The notes under the pieces are model-generated. The model saw only the letters and a program-made list of their open reading frames with translations, was not told the origin of the DNA and did not search any database. Position numbers and translations under genes: made by a program. A stretch of 64,000 nucleotides of DNA, taken from positions 535,209-599,208 of the forward strand of contig NZ_DF158896.1 of NCBI RefSeq assembly GCF_000307265.1. The letters run 5' to 3'. Positions 1 through 8,779 of this stretch are shown one piece after another. Numbering within the stretch: the stretch's first letter is position 1; each line of letters begins with the position of its first letter. This DNA is from Oscillibacter ruminantium GH1. GTDB lineage: Bacteria > Bacillota > Clostridia > Oscillospirales > Oscillospiraceae.

Positions 1-498
1 GACGGATAAAGTGAGTCCGGCGGCCTTCAGCTTTTGTCCCGCCTCGATCTGCTGGGCCACGGTGACCCCCTTGTTGATTTTTTTCAAAAGGGGATCGTTT
101 CCGGTTTCAAGACCCAAATAGGCAAAATCCAGTCCTGCGGCGTGCAGGGCGGACAGGTCTTCCGGTGTTTTGCCCAGAATGCTCTTGGGACTTGCATAGG
201 TGGAGACGCGGCTGCATTCCGGGAACAGCGACCGGATGTCGCCCAAGATTTCCAGAAGCTGCGCCGTGGGGAGAATCAGTGCGTCTCCGTCAGCCAGAAA
301 AAACCGCTCCACACGGGAATACTGCTCCCGCGCCCAGCGCAGGTCATCCCGCACCTGCTCCATCGGCGTGATGGAAAACTTTTTGTCCTTATACATATTG
401 CAAAAGGCGCATTTGTTGTGGCTGCACCCCACGGTCACCTGAATAATGAGACTGTGGGCCTCGCTGGGGGGACGGTAAACACTTCCGGAATAGTGCAT
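1..498 (-). CDS. Radical SAM protein, 5' part only
   Basis: The gene reads leftward off the window edge, so only the first 166 codons are present. The start ATG at 498 follows a strong AAGGAGGAA ribosome site. Residues near 29-36 read CSHNKCAFC, a CxxxxCxxC spacing close to the radical SAM iron-sulfur signature, followed by NMYKDKKF. It is typical of short radical SAM proteins of the COG1032 kind that many Clostridia carry with no assigned reaction. The neighbour gctB ends 158 bases upstream behind its own terminator, so this is a separate unit. Family call is solid; substrate is unknown. Confidence 0.8.
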   Translation of the reverse strand, partial: MHYSGSVYRPPSEAHSLIIQVTVGCSHNKCAFCNMYKDKKFSITPMEQVRDDLRWAREQYSRVERFFLADGDALILPTAQLLEILGDIRSLFPECSRVSTYASPKSILGKTPEDLSALHAAGLDFAYLGLETGNDPLLKKINKGVTVAQQIEAGQKLKAAGLTLSV

Positions 499-568
499 AG
501 ATTCCTCCTTTTAGTAAACTTTTTTTCTTATTTTAACACGTTTGACGGCGGAACATGTGGACAATTTG

Positions 569-605
569 AAAAATGCGGCTGGGCGGAAAGACCGTCCAGC
601 CGCAT
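569..605 (-). terminator. Terminator after gctAB
   Basis: Arms 575-586 and 592-603 pair over 12 bases with one G-U, around a 5-base loop. On the minus strand the stem is followed by a run of five T (plus-strand A 569-573). It ends the gctAB transcript. Confidence 0.85.
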
Positions 606-656
606 CAATGCCAACAGGCATTTGCTTCAAGAGAGGAGTACGAGGAGCCTTGCTCC

Positions 657-1463
657 TTATTTTGCCTTGGGAACCTTGATGAATGCCTGACCCGGGTCGA
701 TCTCCTCGCGGATAACGCGGATGATCTCCTCACTGGGGCCTTCCATCAGCGTGGCGCGGGAGCAGTCGATCTCGAAGCCGGTGTTCTCCTGCACGATCTC
801 GGGGGTGACGCCGGGGAACATGATGGCGCAGTACATCCGTTTGGTCTGCTCATCAAACTTCATGATGCCGAGGTCGGTGACCACCATCTGGGGACCGCGG
901 TTGCCGGGAAGGCCGGCCCGCTCACGGCCGCCGGGGCCGTCCATCCAGCCGCAGGAGGTCACATAGTCGATCTTGTCCATGAAGCGGCGCTTCTGGTGCT
1001 GCATCATGATGACGGTGTTGCAGTAGGTAGCGATGCCGTTGGCGCCGCCGGAACCGGTAAACCGGGTCTGGGGCTTGACGTAATCGCCCTTGCCGTAAAT
1101 GCAGGTGGAGTTCACGTTGCCGTAGGGATCGATCTGGGCGCCGCCGATGAAAGCGATCAGACGGTCCTTGCCGTGGAGCCACTCATTGGCCTCAAAGCCG
1201 ATGAAGCGGACGTTGGGCCACTGCACGGCGCAGTGCGCCATGAAGCGGTTGTCACCCACGCTGCGGGGAACCTCCACGGGATCGCAGTCCATCAGACCGC
1301 TCTCCACGATGGGATGGCAGGAGGGGCAGACGACCCGCTTGGCCAAAGATGCACCGATCAGAGGCAGGCCGGTACCCACGATGACAATCTGGTTTTCCTT
1401 GATGTTCTTGGCGATGGCATAGGCCTGCATTTCCTGTTTTGTATAATTCTTATAATCAGACAT
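657..1463 (-). CDS. gctB: Glutaconate CoA-transferase subunit B
   Basis: Beta subunit of the class I CoA-transferase that moves CoA between acetyl-CoA or glutaconyl-CoA and (R)-2-hydroxyglutarate, the activation step of the hydroxyglutarate route of glutamate fermentation. It has 268 residues, as in Acidaminococcus fermentans. Glu54, in the stretch PIVESGLMD, matches by position the catalytic glutamate known for that family. It lies 15 bases downstream of gctA, so the two are co-transcribed, and a terminator follows at 569-605. Cytosolic. No odd features seen. Confidence 0.95.
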   Translation of the reverse strand: MSDYKNYTKQEMQAYAIAKNIKENQIVIVGTGLPLIGASLAKRVVCPSCHPIVESGLMDCDPVEVPRSVGDNRFMAHCAVQWPNVRFIGFEANEWLHGKDRLIAFIGGAQIDPYGNVNSTCIYGKGDYVKPQTRFTGSGGANGIATYCNTVIMMQHQKRRFMDKIDYVTSCGWMDGPGGRERAGLPGNRGPQMVVTDLGIMKFDEQTKRMYCAIMFPGVTPEIVQENTGFEIDCSRATLMEGPSEEIIRVIREEIDPGQAFIKVPKAK

Positions 1464-1478
1464 TATGAAACCCTCCCC

Positions 1479-2579
1479 TTACTGGATCTTGCCGGCATAG
1501 CCCAGGCCGGGAACGTTCTTGGTGGCGATCAGACGGCTGGCGCCAACCTTATCCAGCATCTCGTCGTGGGTCTTCACGCTGTACACCCACTTGTCCATGT
1601 AATCCTTGAAGGTCTCGGGAACGGCGGTGCCGTCCTGCGCGGCGGCGGACACGGCAGCTGCCTTTGCGGCGGCTTCGGCGGCCTTTGCGTCCTCGGGATT
1701 CTTAGCGGCAGCCTTGGCGGCCTTCTCAGCGGCCTTGGCCAGCTGAGCCTTGGCGTCCTCGGCGTCCTGATACTTGGAGGCCTTGTCGTATTCCTTCATG
1801 GCGTCGCCGTCCACGTCGTAGTAGCCGTAGCACTGGGCGGGCCATGCGCCGTGAGGCGCGTGAACCACGGCGTCCACGCACTGACCGAAAATGCGGGTCA
1901 GGGTGGGGTCGCGGCGGATATACTCGTCGGAGACCAGCTCCTCACAGGTGACGATGGTGCGCTTTGCGGCAACAGCGATATCCACGTCGTGGAACTCGTC
2001 GCCCTCAATGATGCAGGTGCCGTCGGGAGAGGCCTTCTGCACATGGATCACAGCGCAGTCCAGCTTCGGCACGGGAACAGCCACAACCTTCTCGCCGGGG
2101 TTGAACGGATTGTCCACCATGACGAACTTGTCGTTATCCACGCTGTCCATGGCGGCGCGCTTTTCCTTGCTGATACCCCAGAACTCGGTGAGACCGGAGC
2201 CGCCCATCAGACGCACGGGCAGGAAGGGAAGACCCAGAGAAGCGGCGTGAAGCTGCAGCATCAGGACATCCTGAGAATAGTCCTCATAGGTCAGCTTGCC
2301 GGCCTCAATGGCAGCGCGGAAACGGCGGGACACGTTGGTATAACCGGAGTTCGCGGTATAGCAGTTGATATAAGCCTTGACGCGGCCCTCGCCGATCATC
2401 ATGTCCCAGTCGCCGCCCGCGGGTCCGGCCCAGACGGTGAAATCGGTTTGACCCTGACGCAGAATTTCATACACTGCGGCGTAGGGCTTACGGTTGGTAG
2501 TAAAGCCGCCAAAGCAGATGGTGTCTCCGCTCTTCACATAATTGGATACGGCTTGCTCAAGCGTGCAAACTTTTCCCAT
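1479..2579 (-). CDS. gctA: Glutaconate CoA-transferase subunit A with Ala-rich insert
   Basis: Alpha subunit partner of GctB. The start at 2579 (MGKVCTLEQA) is chosen because GGAGG sits 7 bases upstream and it matches the known family N-terminus; a longer reading to 2651 has no support. The 366 residues compare with about 320 in Acidaminococcus. Family blocks such as GGFTTNRKPYAA, AGGDWDM and CYTANSG are intact. The extra length is one Ala/Lys/Glu-rich block at residues 271-321, inserted before the C-terminal segment (DKWVYSVKTHDE) that matches the family again. It is first in the gctAB unit and diverges from an AraC-type regulator. Confidence 0.94.
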   Translation of the reverse strand: MGKVCTLEQAVSNYVKSGDTICFGGFTTNRKPYAAVYEILRQGQTDFTVWAGPAGGDWDMMIGEGRVKAYINCYTANSGYTNVSRRFRAAIEAGKLTYEDYSQDVLMLQLHAASLGLPFLPVRLMGGSGLTEFWGISKEKRAAMDSVDNDKFVMVDNPFNPGEKVVAVPVPKLDCAVIHVQKASPDGTCIIEGDEFHDVDIAVAAKRTIVTCEELVSDEYIRRDPTLTRIFGQCVDAVVHAPHGAWPAQCYGYYDVDGDAMKEYDKASKYQDAEDAKAQLAKAAEKAAKAAAKNPEDAKAAEAAAKAAAVSAAAQDGTAVPETFKDYMDKWVYSVKTHDEMLDKVGASRLIATKNVPGLGYAGKIQ

Positions 2580-2626
2580 GAGATTGCCTCCACATCTTAG
2601 TTTTTCCTGTCGTAATTGCACAAAAA

Positions 2627-2649
2627 GACTTGTATTTTCATACAAAGTC
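2627..2649. promoter_or_regulatory. Inverted repeat near gctA transcription start
   Basis: GACTTGTAT (2627-2635) is mirrored by ATACAAAGTC (2640-2649) with a 4-base centre and one bulged base. It lies just downstream of the predicted gctA -10 box, where an operator or leader hairpin would act. The divergent AraC-type gene is an obvious candidate to bind here, but that is inference. Confidence 0.4.
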
Positions 2650-2653
2650 ATCT

Positions 2654-2684
2654 ATCATAGTATCATATGACTCGCTTCTGTAAA
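2654..2684 (-). promoter_or_regulatory. Candidate gctAB promoter
   Basis: On the minus strand, TTTACA (2679-2684) is followed at 16 bases by TACTAT (2657-2662) or at 19 bases by TATGAT (2654-2659). A start would fall about 70 bases before gctA. Confidence 0.5.
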
Positions 2685-2844
2685 GGAACATTTGCGCGAA
2701 AAACTTAGCGGATGTTGTTTTATGAAGGATTTCCATCATTTTTATGACGGTTCCGGCGCCGCTGCATGAATTTCGATGCAGAAACCGGCCCGGAGCGCAG
2801 GCCGCGCCTTGCGCGGCATTGCCTTGACGAAAGGAGGACCTGTC

Positions 2845-3696
2845 ATGCAGGTGCAGCCATTTTATTTGAAGATGAGTCGAGATGATTCCTGGTACATGGA
2901 CCGACCACATTTCCACGAGAGCGTGGAGTTTTTGATGCCGGTCTCCCGAGGCGGGGAGATGTTTGTGGAAAATCAGGTGTATTCTCTGCGCCCGGCAGCG
3001 CTGTTTATTCTGCCGGATGCGACCTTGCATAAAACACTGGCTTCGGAGCCATATGAGCGTTATGTGCTCCATGTCCCGGTCCCCACGCTTCACGCCCTGT
3101 CTGCCCCCCAGACCGATTTTTACCGCCGGGCACAGGAGGCGGAGCGAATGGTGGAGCTGGGCGGGCGGTATAACGATCTGCTGTCGCTCTTGAAACGGCT
3201 GGATTGGGAGTTGGGGCGGAAAACCACTGAGTTTGGCTCCGATCTGAATCAGATGCTGCTCTTGTCCGAGTTTTTGCTGCAGGCGCTGTCCATTGCCCCG
3301 GCGCGGCGGCAGGCGGATGAATTGTGTCAGATGGAGAGTCCCGCTCTTCCCGGCGAGCGGGAGGGGGCGCTGCAAATCAGCGCCGTACTGGAGTATTTAC
3401 AGGCCCACCTGTCTGAAAAGCTGACACTGGAGCGGGTGGCAACGGAATTTTTCATCAGCAAGTATTATTTGAGCCATTGCTTTAAAGAGGCCACGGGTTT
3501 CAGCGTCATGGAATACGTCATCAATACCCGCATTCTCCGCGCCCGCCGGCTTTTACAGGACGGCCAGCGGGTTCAGGCGGCGGGAGAAGCCGTGGGCTTT
3601 CAGAGCAACGAGCATTTTATCCGAACCTTCACAACCCTGACCGGTCTTCCGCCCAAGCAATACGCCAAGCGGTTTACGCAAGGGGAGCGGGAGTGA
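2845..3696 (+). CDS. AraC-family transcriptional regulator
   Basis: A 283-residue DNA-binding regulator. The start at 2845 (MQVQPFYLKM) is set by AAGGAGG eight bases upstream. The N-terminal half looks like the cupin sensor of AraC proteins (HFHESVEFLMPV near residues 23-34, then RPAALFILPDATLHK). The last 100 residues hold two helix-turn-helix units: LTLERVATEFFISKYYLSHC and, further on, AAGEAVGFQSNEHFIRTF. It sits divergent to gctAB and just upstream of the dehydrogenase and hgd/gcd genes, so control of the glutamate pathway is likely. The effector is unknown. Confidence 0.9.
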   Translation: MQVQPFYLKMSRDDSWYMDRPHFHESVEFLMPVSRGGEMFVENQVYSLRPAALFILPDATLHKTLASEPYERYVLHVPVPTLHALSAPQTDFYRRAQEAERMVELGGRYNDLLSLLKRLDWELGRKTTEFGSDLNQMLLLSEFLLQALSIAPARRQADELCQMESPALPGEREGALQISAVLEYLQAHLSEKLTLERVATEFFISKYYLSHCFKEATGFSVMEYVINTRILRARRLLQDGQRVQAAGEAVGFQSNEHFIRTFTTLTGLPPKQYAKRFTQGERE

Positions 3697-3876
3697 TGAC
3701 GCCGCGTTACGGCAAGGATACCCTGCAAATCACAATATTAATCATAAATCCTCTTGATTTCCAAAAAATACTTGGGATTCGAGAGGATTTTGCTCTGCAA
3801 AATGACGAAAACTATCCCGGAAACCGGGCAAAAATGACGGAAATTATGAAAAACCGGAAATTTTTTGCAGGAATAC

Positions 3877-3905
3877 TTGCAAAACGAAACGAAGTGCGCT
3901 ATGAT
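3877..3905 (+). promoter_or_regulatory. Promoter of the hydroxyacid dehydrogenase gene
   Basis: TTGCAA (3877-3882), 17-base spacer, TATGAT (3900-3905). It stands 80 bases before the start codon of the dehydrogenase, in an otherwise empty 289-base gap. The leader also holds the small hairpin GCGGGTTACCCGC near 3938. Confidence 0.75.
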
Positions 3906-3985
3906 GAACACACAACAACTAAGAGGCACGCGACGCGGGTTACCCGCCGCAGCCAATAAAACGGATTTGTGGAGGAACGTAAGTC

Positions 3986-4954
3986 ATGAAATTCAAGGCC
4001 TATTATACCAATAAGCTGAGCGACGTCGCAACCCAGATCTTCAACAACAACGATGTGGAAGTGAAGGTTGCCAGCGCGCTGGACGAGGAAACCTACATCC
4101 GCGAACTGAAGGAATATCAGCCTGACGTGATCATGTGCCGTACCGAGCCGGTAACGGCCGCCATGATGGATGTGTGCCAGAATCTGAAGGGCGTGGGCAA
4201 GCAGGGCGCGGGTTTGGATAACATTGACATCGACCATGCCACTTCCAAGAAGATTCAGGTCGTGTATGCCCCCGCCGGCAATGCCAACGCCGTGGCAGAG
4301 CACGCCGTGATGCTGATGCTGATGACCGCCCGGCGTTTCAGCTATGTGAACGATCAGTTCCGCAAGGGCAACTTCTATGTCCGCATGGGTCTTGAGAACA
4401 CCGTCGAGGTGGAGGGCAAGACGCTGGGTCTGGTGGGCTGCGGCCGCATCTCCAAGCTCTTTGCCGCCAAGTGCATCAACGGCTTGGGCATGAAGGTTGT
4501 GGGCTATGACCCCTATGTGACCAAAGAGCAGCTGGGCGGCCTGCCCATCGAGCTGAAGGACAGCGCCGATGAGATTTGGAAGACCGCTGATTTTGTTTCC
4601 ATCCATCTGCCCCTGATGCCCTCCACCGAGCGCACCGTGGGCATGGAGCAGTTTAAGATGATGAAGCCCCGCGCTATTTTCCTCAACGTGGCCCGCGGCG
4701 GCCTGATTCGTGAGGAAGAGCTGGTTGAGGCTCTGAAGACCGGCGTTCTGTTTGGCGCAGGTCTGGACGTGTACGAGCCCGAGCCTCTGTGCGAAAACAG
4801 CCGCCAGATGATGGACATGGACAATGTGGTCCTGACGCCTCATACCGCGGCCTCCACGGAGCAGTCCGTGATTAACTGCTGCACCTCCTGCGCCACCGAT
4901 CTTGTCAATGTCTGCTACGGCCGGCCTGTTGTTTGTCCTGTCAACAAGATCTAA
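3986..4954 (+). CDS. NAD-dependent D-2-hydroxyacid dehydrogenase, probable 2-hydroxyglutarate dehydrogenase
   Basis: A 322-residue member of the D-isomer 2-hydroxyacid dehydrogenase family. The NAD site reads LGLVGCGRISK near residue 150. The catalytic Arg (NVARGGL), Glu (DVYEPEPL) and His (TPHTAAS) are all present. In this setting the expected job is reduction of 2-oxoglutarate to (R)-2-hydroxyglutarate, the step before GctAB. The ARGG/YEPEPL style resembles 3-phosphoglycerate dehydrogenases more than the lactate-dehydrogenase-like HgdH of Acidaminococcus, so substrate is inferred from context. No serine pathway gene is nearby. It is single, with its own promoter and a terminator at 5005-5043. 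Confidence 0.8.
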   Translation: MKFKAYYTNKLSDVATQIFNNNDVEVKVASALDEETYIRELKEYQPDVIMCRTEPVTAAMMDVCQNLKGVGKQGAGLDNIDIDHATSKKIQVVYAPAGNANAVAEHAVMLMLMTARRFSYVNDQFRKGNFYVRMGLENTVEVEGKTLGLVGCGRISKLFAAKCINGLGMKVVGYDPYVTKEQLGGLPIELKDSADEIWKTADFVSIHLPLMPSTERTVGMEQFKMMKPRAIFLNVARGGLIREEELVEALKTGVLFGAGLDVYEPEPLCENSRQMMDMDNVVLTPHTAASTEQSVINCCTSCATDLVNVCYGRPVVCPVNKI

Positions 4955-5326
4955 GGCATTTTTGGGGCGCGCGGTGCCCGAACTGCGCTGATCCCAACTC
5001 CCGGCCGTCTGCTGAAACCTTTTCGGCAGGCGGTCGGATTTTTCGGACGGGGCTGCTGCGTCGGACATCTGAAAAACCTGATAATCCGTCAAATTTTTTG
5101 TTTTTTGCGCGATAAAATTGTCGGAGCAGACGAAACGAAAAGCAAGATATGCTAATTTTTTAACGCGTGGCAGTATTTACAATTTGCGGCCGTATGATAT
5201 TCTATGGTTGGTAAAGAATAAAAAAAGCACCTATTTTAAAGGGTTTCGGCGGTTTCTAAACGGGCCTTTCCGGGAAAACCGGCATAAAAAGAGGTTGCGT
5301 TTCCCTCCGCCGCAAGGAGATACCGT
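4955..5326. other. Intergenic region before hgdC
   Basis: Holds the terminator of the upstream gene (5005-5043), then about 280 AT-rich bases. No convincing gene is present. I could not fix the hgdC promoter; candidate -10-like boxes near 5148 lack a well-spaced -35. Confidence 0.5.
5005..5043 (+). terminator. Terminator after the dehydrogenase gene
   Basis: Arms 5005-5017 and 5021-5033 form a 13-base stem with two G-U pairs and a 3-base loop. A run of five T follows at 5039-5043. Confidence 0.7.
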
Positions 5327-6118
5327 ATGAAAACGATTTATACCATGGGCATTGACGTGGGTTCCACCGCCTCGAAATGCGTCATTATGAAGGATGGCAG
5401 CGAGATCGCCGCCAAGTCCTTGGTGGGAGTGGGTGCGGGCACCAGCGGCCCCACCCGCGCAATTGCGGAGGTGCTGGATAACGCCGGGATGAAGAAAGAG
5501 GACATGGATTACATCCTGGCCACCGGCTATGGCCGCAATTCGCTGGACGATATTGCCGATCATCAGATGAGCGAACTGAGCTGCCACGCCAGAGGCGCGT
5601 TCTTCCTGTTCCCGGATGTCCACACCGTGATTGATATCGGCGGTCAGGACGTGAAGATTCTGGAGATCGAAAACGGCGTCATGGTGAACTTCGCCATGAA
5701 TGACAAGTGCGCCGCCGGCACAGGCCGGTTTCTGGACGTAATGGCCCGGGTATTGGAAGTGAAGGTGGAGGATCTGGCGGAGCTTGGCGCACAGTCCACC
5801 AAGGAAGTGGCAATCAGCTCCACCTGCACCGTGTTCGCTGAGAGCGAAGTCATCAGCCAGCTGGCGCAGGGCAGCGATAAGCGGGACATTATCCATGGGA
5901 TTCACAAGTCCGTGGCATCCCGCGTGGTGGGCCTTGCAAACCGCATCGGCGTGCGGGATGCGGTGGTGATGACCGGCGGCGTTGCCCAGAACGGCGGCGT
6001 GGTTTCGGCGCTTCAGGAGGCTTTGGGTCATCCCATTCACACCTCACCCCTGACGCAATACAACGGCGCGCTGGGCGCGGCGCTGTTTGCCTATCAAAAG
6101 TGTCACAAGGAGCAGTAG
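5327..6118 (+). CDS. hgdC: 2-Hydroxyglutaryl-CoA dehydratase activator (ATPase)
   Basis: A 263-residue ASKHA-fold ATPase that, with a [4Fe-4S] cluster bridging its dimer, drives one electron at very low potential into the dehydratase HgdAB. The N-terminal phosphate loop reads GIDVGSTASK. Cys128 (NDKCAAGTG) and Cys167 (SSTCTVF) fall within one position of the cluster cysteines 127 and 166 of the Acidaminococcus protein. AAGGAGA stands before the start. It opens the run hgdC-hgdA-hgdB-gcdA-gcdD-gcdC-gcdB, all rightward with short gaps. Confidence 0.96.
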   Translation: MKTIYTMGIDVGSTASKCVIMKDGSEIAAKSLVGVGAGTSGPTRAIAEVLDNAGMKKEDMDYILATGYGRNSLDDIADHQMSELSCHARGAFFLFPDVHTVIDIGGQDVKILEIENGVMVNFAMNDKCAAGTGRFLDVMARVLEVKVEDLAELGAQSTKEVAISSTCTVFAESEVISQLAQGSDKRDIIHGIHKSVASRVVGLANRIGVRDAVVMTGGVAQNGGVVSALQEALGHPIHTSPLTQYNGALGAALFAYQKCHKEQ

Positions 6119-6182
6119 ACCGCTTGCGGCCCCCTGCACTCATGAGTATTACAAGGTAGTATTACAAGGAGGAGTAAACATT

Positions 6183-7628
6183 ATGGCAAAAACTGTAAGT
6201 CCCGGCGTATTGGCCCTGCGCAAAGTCGTGGACGACGTTCACGCGGACGCCCGTCAGGCCCACAAGGAGGGCAAGCTGGTGGGTTGGTCCAGCTCTAAAT
6301 TCCCCTGCGAGCTGGCTGCCGCTTTTGATCTGAACGTGATGTATCCGGAGAATCAGGCTGCCGGTATCGCCGCAAACCGTGATGGCGAGATCATGTGTCA
6401 AGCTGCCGAGGATCTGGGCTTCGACAACGATATCTGCGGCTATGCCCGCATTTCTCTGGCCTATGCCGCGGGCAAGCGTGCTTCCCGCAAGCTGGACATG
6501 ACCACCGGTGAGTATGTCATCAACCCCGCCAGCGGCAAGCCCCTGAAGGACGAAAACGGCAAGGTTGTCATCGACGAGGCCACCGGCAAGCCCAAGAAGG
6601 ACCCCAAGACGATGCAGCCCTTTACCGTGCTGGACGACATCTATGAGATCGAAGCTCTGCCCGAAGGACGGGAAAAGGAACTGCGCAAGGCGGCCATCAA
6701 GCCCTATCGCCAGATGCAGATTCCCCAGCCCGATTTCGTGCTTTGCTGCAACAACATCTGCAACTGCATGACCAAGTGGTATGAGAATATCGCCCGTATG
6801 CGGAATATTCCCCTCATTATGATCGACGTTCCTTATAACAACACCGTTGAGGTGGACGACAGCTACGTCGCTTACATCCGCGGTCAGTTCGACAACGCCA
6901 TTCATGAGCTGGAAAAGCTCACTGGCAAGAAGTTCGACGAGAAGAAGTTCGAGCATGCCTGCGCCAACGCAAACCGCACCGCCAAGGCTTGGCTGAAGGT
7001 CTGCGACTATTTGCAGCACAAGCCTGCGCCTTACAGCGGCTTTGACCTGTTCAACCACATGGCCGACGTGGTTACCGCCCGCGGAACCACTGCTGCCGCC
7101 GAGGCATTTGAGCTGCTCTCCAGCGATCTGGAAGAGACGATCAAGGCCGGCGGAACCACCACTCCCTTCCCCGAGCAGTACCGCGTCATGTTCGAGGGCA
7201 TTCCCTGCTGGCCCAAGCTGCCCGCCCTGTTCAAGCCCCTGAAGGAGCATGGTGTCAACGTCACCGCCGTGGTGTACGCCCCCGCTTTCGGCTTTGTGTA
7301 CAACAACATGGATGAGATGGTTCGCGCTTACTGCAAGGCCCCCAACTCCGTCTGTATCGAGCAGGGCGTTGAATGGCGCGAGGGCATCTGTCGCGACAAC
7401 AAGGTGGACGGCGTGCTGGTCCACTACAACCGCTCCTGCAAGCCCTGGTCCGGCTACATGGCCGAGATGCAGCGCCGCTTCACCAAGGATTTGGGTGTTC
7501 CCTGCGCAGGCTTTGACGGCGATCAGGCCGACCCCCGCAATTTCAACGAGGCTCAGTATGAGACGCGTGTGCAGGGTCTGGTAGAGGCCATGGAAGAAAC
7601 GAAAAAGCTGAAGGAGGCCCAGGCATGA
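6183..7628 (+). CDS. hgdA: 2-Hydroxyglutaryl-CoA dehydratase subunit A
   Basis: Alpha subunit of the oxygen-sensitive dehydratase that turns (R)-2-hydroxyglutaryl-CoA into (E)-glutaconyl-CoA by a ketyl-radical mechanism. The start at 6183 follows AAGGAGGAG; an upstream in-frame extension to 6087 has no ribosome site. The 481 residues match about 477 in Acidaminococcus. Cys-containing blocks KFPCELAAAF, CCNNICNCMTKW and YNRSCKPWSGYM are typical of the family, where three cysteines hold the iron-sulfur cluster. It overlaps hgdB by four bases (ATGA), implying coupled translation. Confidence 0.95.
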   Translation: MAKTVSPGVLALRKVVDDVHADARQAHKEGKLVGWSSSKFPCELAAAFDLNVMYPENQAAGIAANRDGEIMCQAAEDLGFDNDICGYARISLAYAAGKRASRKLDMTTGEYVINPASGKPLKDENGKVVIDEATGKPKKDPKTMQPFTVLDDIYEIEALPEGREKELRKAAIKPYRQMQIPQPDFVLCCNNICNCMTKWYENIARMRNIPLIMIDVPYNNTVEVDDSYVAYIRGQFDNAIHELEKLTGKKFDEKKFEHACANANRTAKAWLKVCDYLQHKPAPYSGFDLFNHMADVVTARGTTAAAEAFELLSSDLEETIKAGGTTTPFPEQYRVMFEGIPCWPKLPALFKPLKEHGVNVTAVVYAPAFGFVYNNMDEMVRAYCKAPNSVCIEQGVEWREGICRDNKVDGVLVHYNRSCKPWSGYMAEMQRRFTKDLGVPCAGFDGDQADPRNFNEAQYETRVQGLVEAMEETKKLKEAQA

Positions 7629-8767
7629 GCATCGAAACGATTATTCAGGAGTTCGCCGCCGTGGCGGCCGACCCGAAAGCACAGCTGAAGAAGTATAAGG
7701 CAGAGGGCAAAAAGTGCATCGGTGTGATGCCTTACTACGCGCCCGAGGAGCTGGTGGCCGCCGCCGGTATGGTGCCGTTTGGCATGTGGGGCGCTAACGA
7801 CAAGACTATCTCCCGCGCCAAGGAATACTGCGCCACGTTCTACTGTACCATTGCCCAGCTGGACCTCGAGATGCTGCTGGACGGCACCATGGATCTGCTG
7901 GACGGCGTGATTACGCCGACCATCTGCGATACACTTCGTCCCATGAGCCAAAACATCCGCGTGGCCATGAGCGAGAAACTGCCCTGCATCTTCCTTGCCC
8001 ATCCCCAGAACCGTCTGGCTCCGTTTGGCAAGAAGTTCTGCGTCGATCAGTATACCCACATCAAGACCGAGCTGGAGAAGATTGCCGGCGCGCCCATCAC
8101 CGACGCCGCGCTCTCCGAGACGATCAAGGTCTATAACAAGAGCCGGGCCGCCCGCCGGGCGTTCGTGAAGCTGGCCAGCGACCACTGCGATGTGGTCACT
8201 CCCACCAAGCGCAGCGCCGTTTTGAAGGCTGCGTGGTTTATGGATAAGGCGGCTTACACCGAGAAGCTGGAAGCGCTCAATGCCGAGCTGAGCGCGCTGC
8301 CCGCCTGCAACTGGAAGGGCACCAAGGTCGTCACCTCCGGTATCATCTGCGACAACCCCAAGCTGCTGGAGATTTTCGAGGAGAACAAGATCGCCATCGC
8401 CGCCGACGACGTGGCCCACGAGTCCCGCGCTTTCCGCGTGGACGCCGCCGAGACGGGCGATCCCATGATGGCGCTGGTCGACCAATTCGCCGCGCTGGAT
8501 TACGATGTGCTGCTGTACGATGAGAAGTCCAGCGAGAACCGCCGTGGCGAATTTGTCGCGAATCTGGTAAAGGAGTCCGGTGCGCAGGGTCTGGTGCTGT
8601 TCATGCAGCAGTTCTGCGACCCTGAAGAGATGGAGTATCCCTATCTCAAAAAGGCGCTGGATGCTGCCCACATCCCCCACATCCGGCTGGGTGTGGACCA
8701 GCAGATGCGGGACTTTGGGCAGGCTCGCACGGCGATTCAGGCGTTTGCCGACGTGATTGCCCTCTAA
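7625..8767 (+). CDS. hgdB: 2-Hydroxyglutaryl-CoA dehydratase subunit B
   Basis: Beta subunit partner of HgdA, 380 residues against 379 in Acidaminococcus. It shows the same fold signatures: GVMPYYAPEELVAAAG near the start, a Cys in AKEYCATFYC, and QQFCDPEEMEYPY near residue 325. The start codon lies inside the hgdA stop, so subunits are made together. An 87-base gap with a strong hairpin (8780-8813) separates it from gcdA. Confidence 0.95.
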   Translation: MSIETIIQEFAAVAADPKAQLKKYKAEGKKCIGVMPYYAPEELVAAAGMVPFGMWGANDKTISRAKEYCATFYCTIAQLDLEMLLDGTMDLLDGVITPTICDTLRPMSQNIRVAMSEKLPCIFLAHPQNRLAPFGKKFCVDQYTHIKTELEKIAGAPITDAALSETIKVYNKSRAARRAFVKLASDHCDVVTPTKRSAVLKAAWFMDKAAYTEKLEALNAELSALPACNWKGTKVVTSGIICDNPKLLEIFEENKIAIAADDVAHESRAFRVDAAETGDPMMALVDQFAALDYDVLLYDEKSSENRRGEFVANLVKESGAQGLVLFMQQFCDPEEMEYPYLKKALDAAHIPHIRLGVDQQMRDFGQARTAIQAFADVIAL

Positions 8768-8779
8768 TTGAGTGATCTC

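Noticed and set aside
573-2600. Plus-strand open frame of 675 codons opposite gctAB
   Set aside because: Antisense to both well-conserved CoA-transferase genes, with low-complexity Gly/Val/His composition.
3693-3959. Short plus-strand frame after the AraC gene
   Set aside because: It runs through the promoter of the dehydrogenase (3877-3905), has no ribosome site and no family signal.
5118-5330. 70-codon frame before hgdC
   Set aside because: No ribosome site, AT-rich leader composition, and it ends across the hgdC start.
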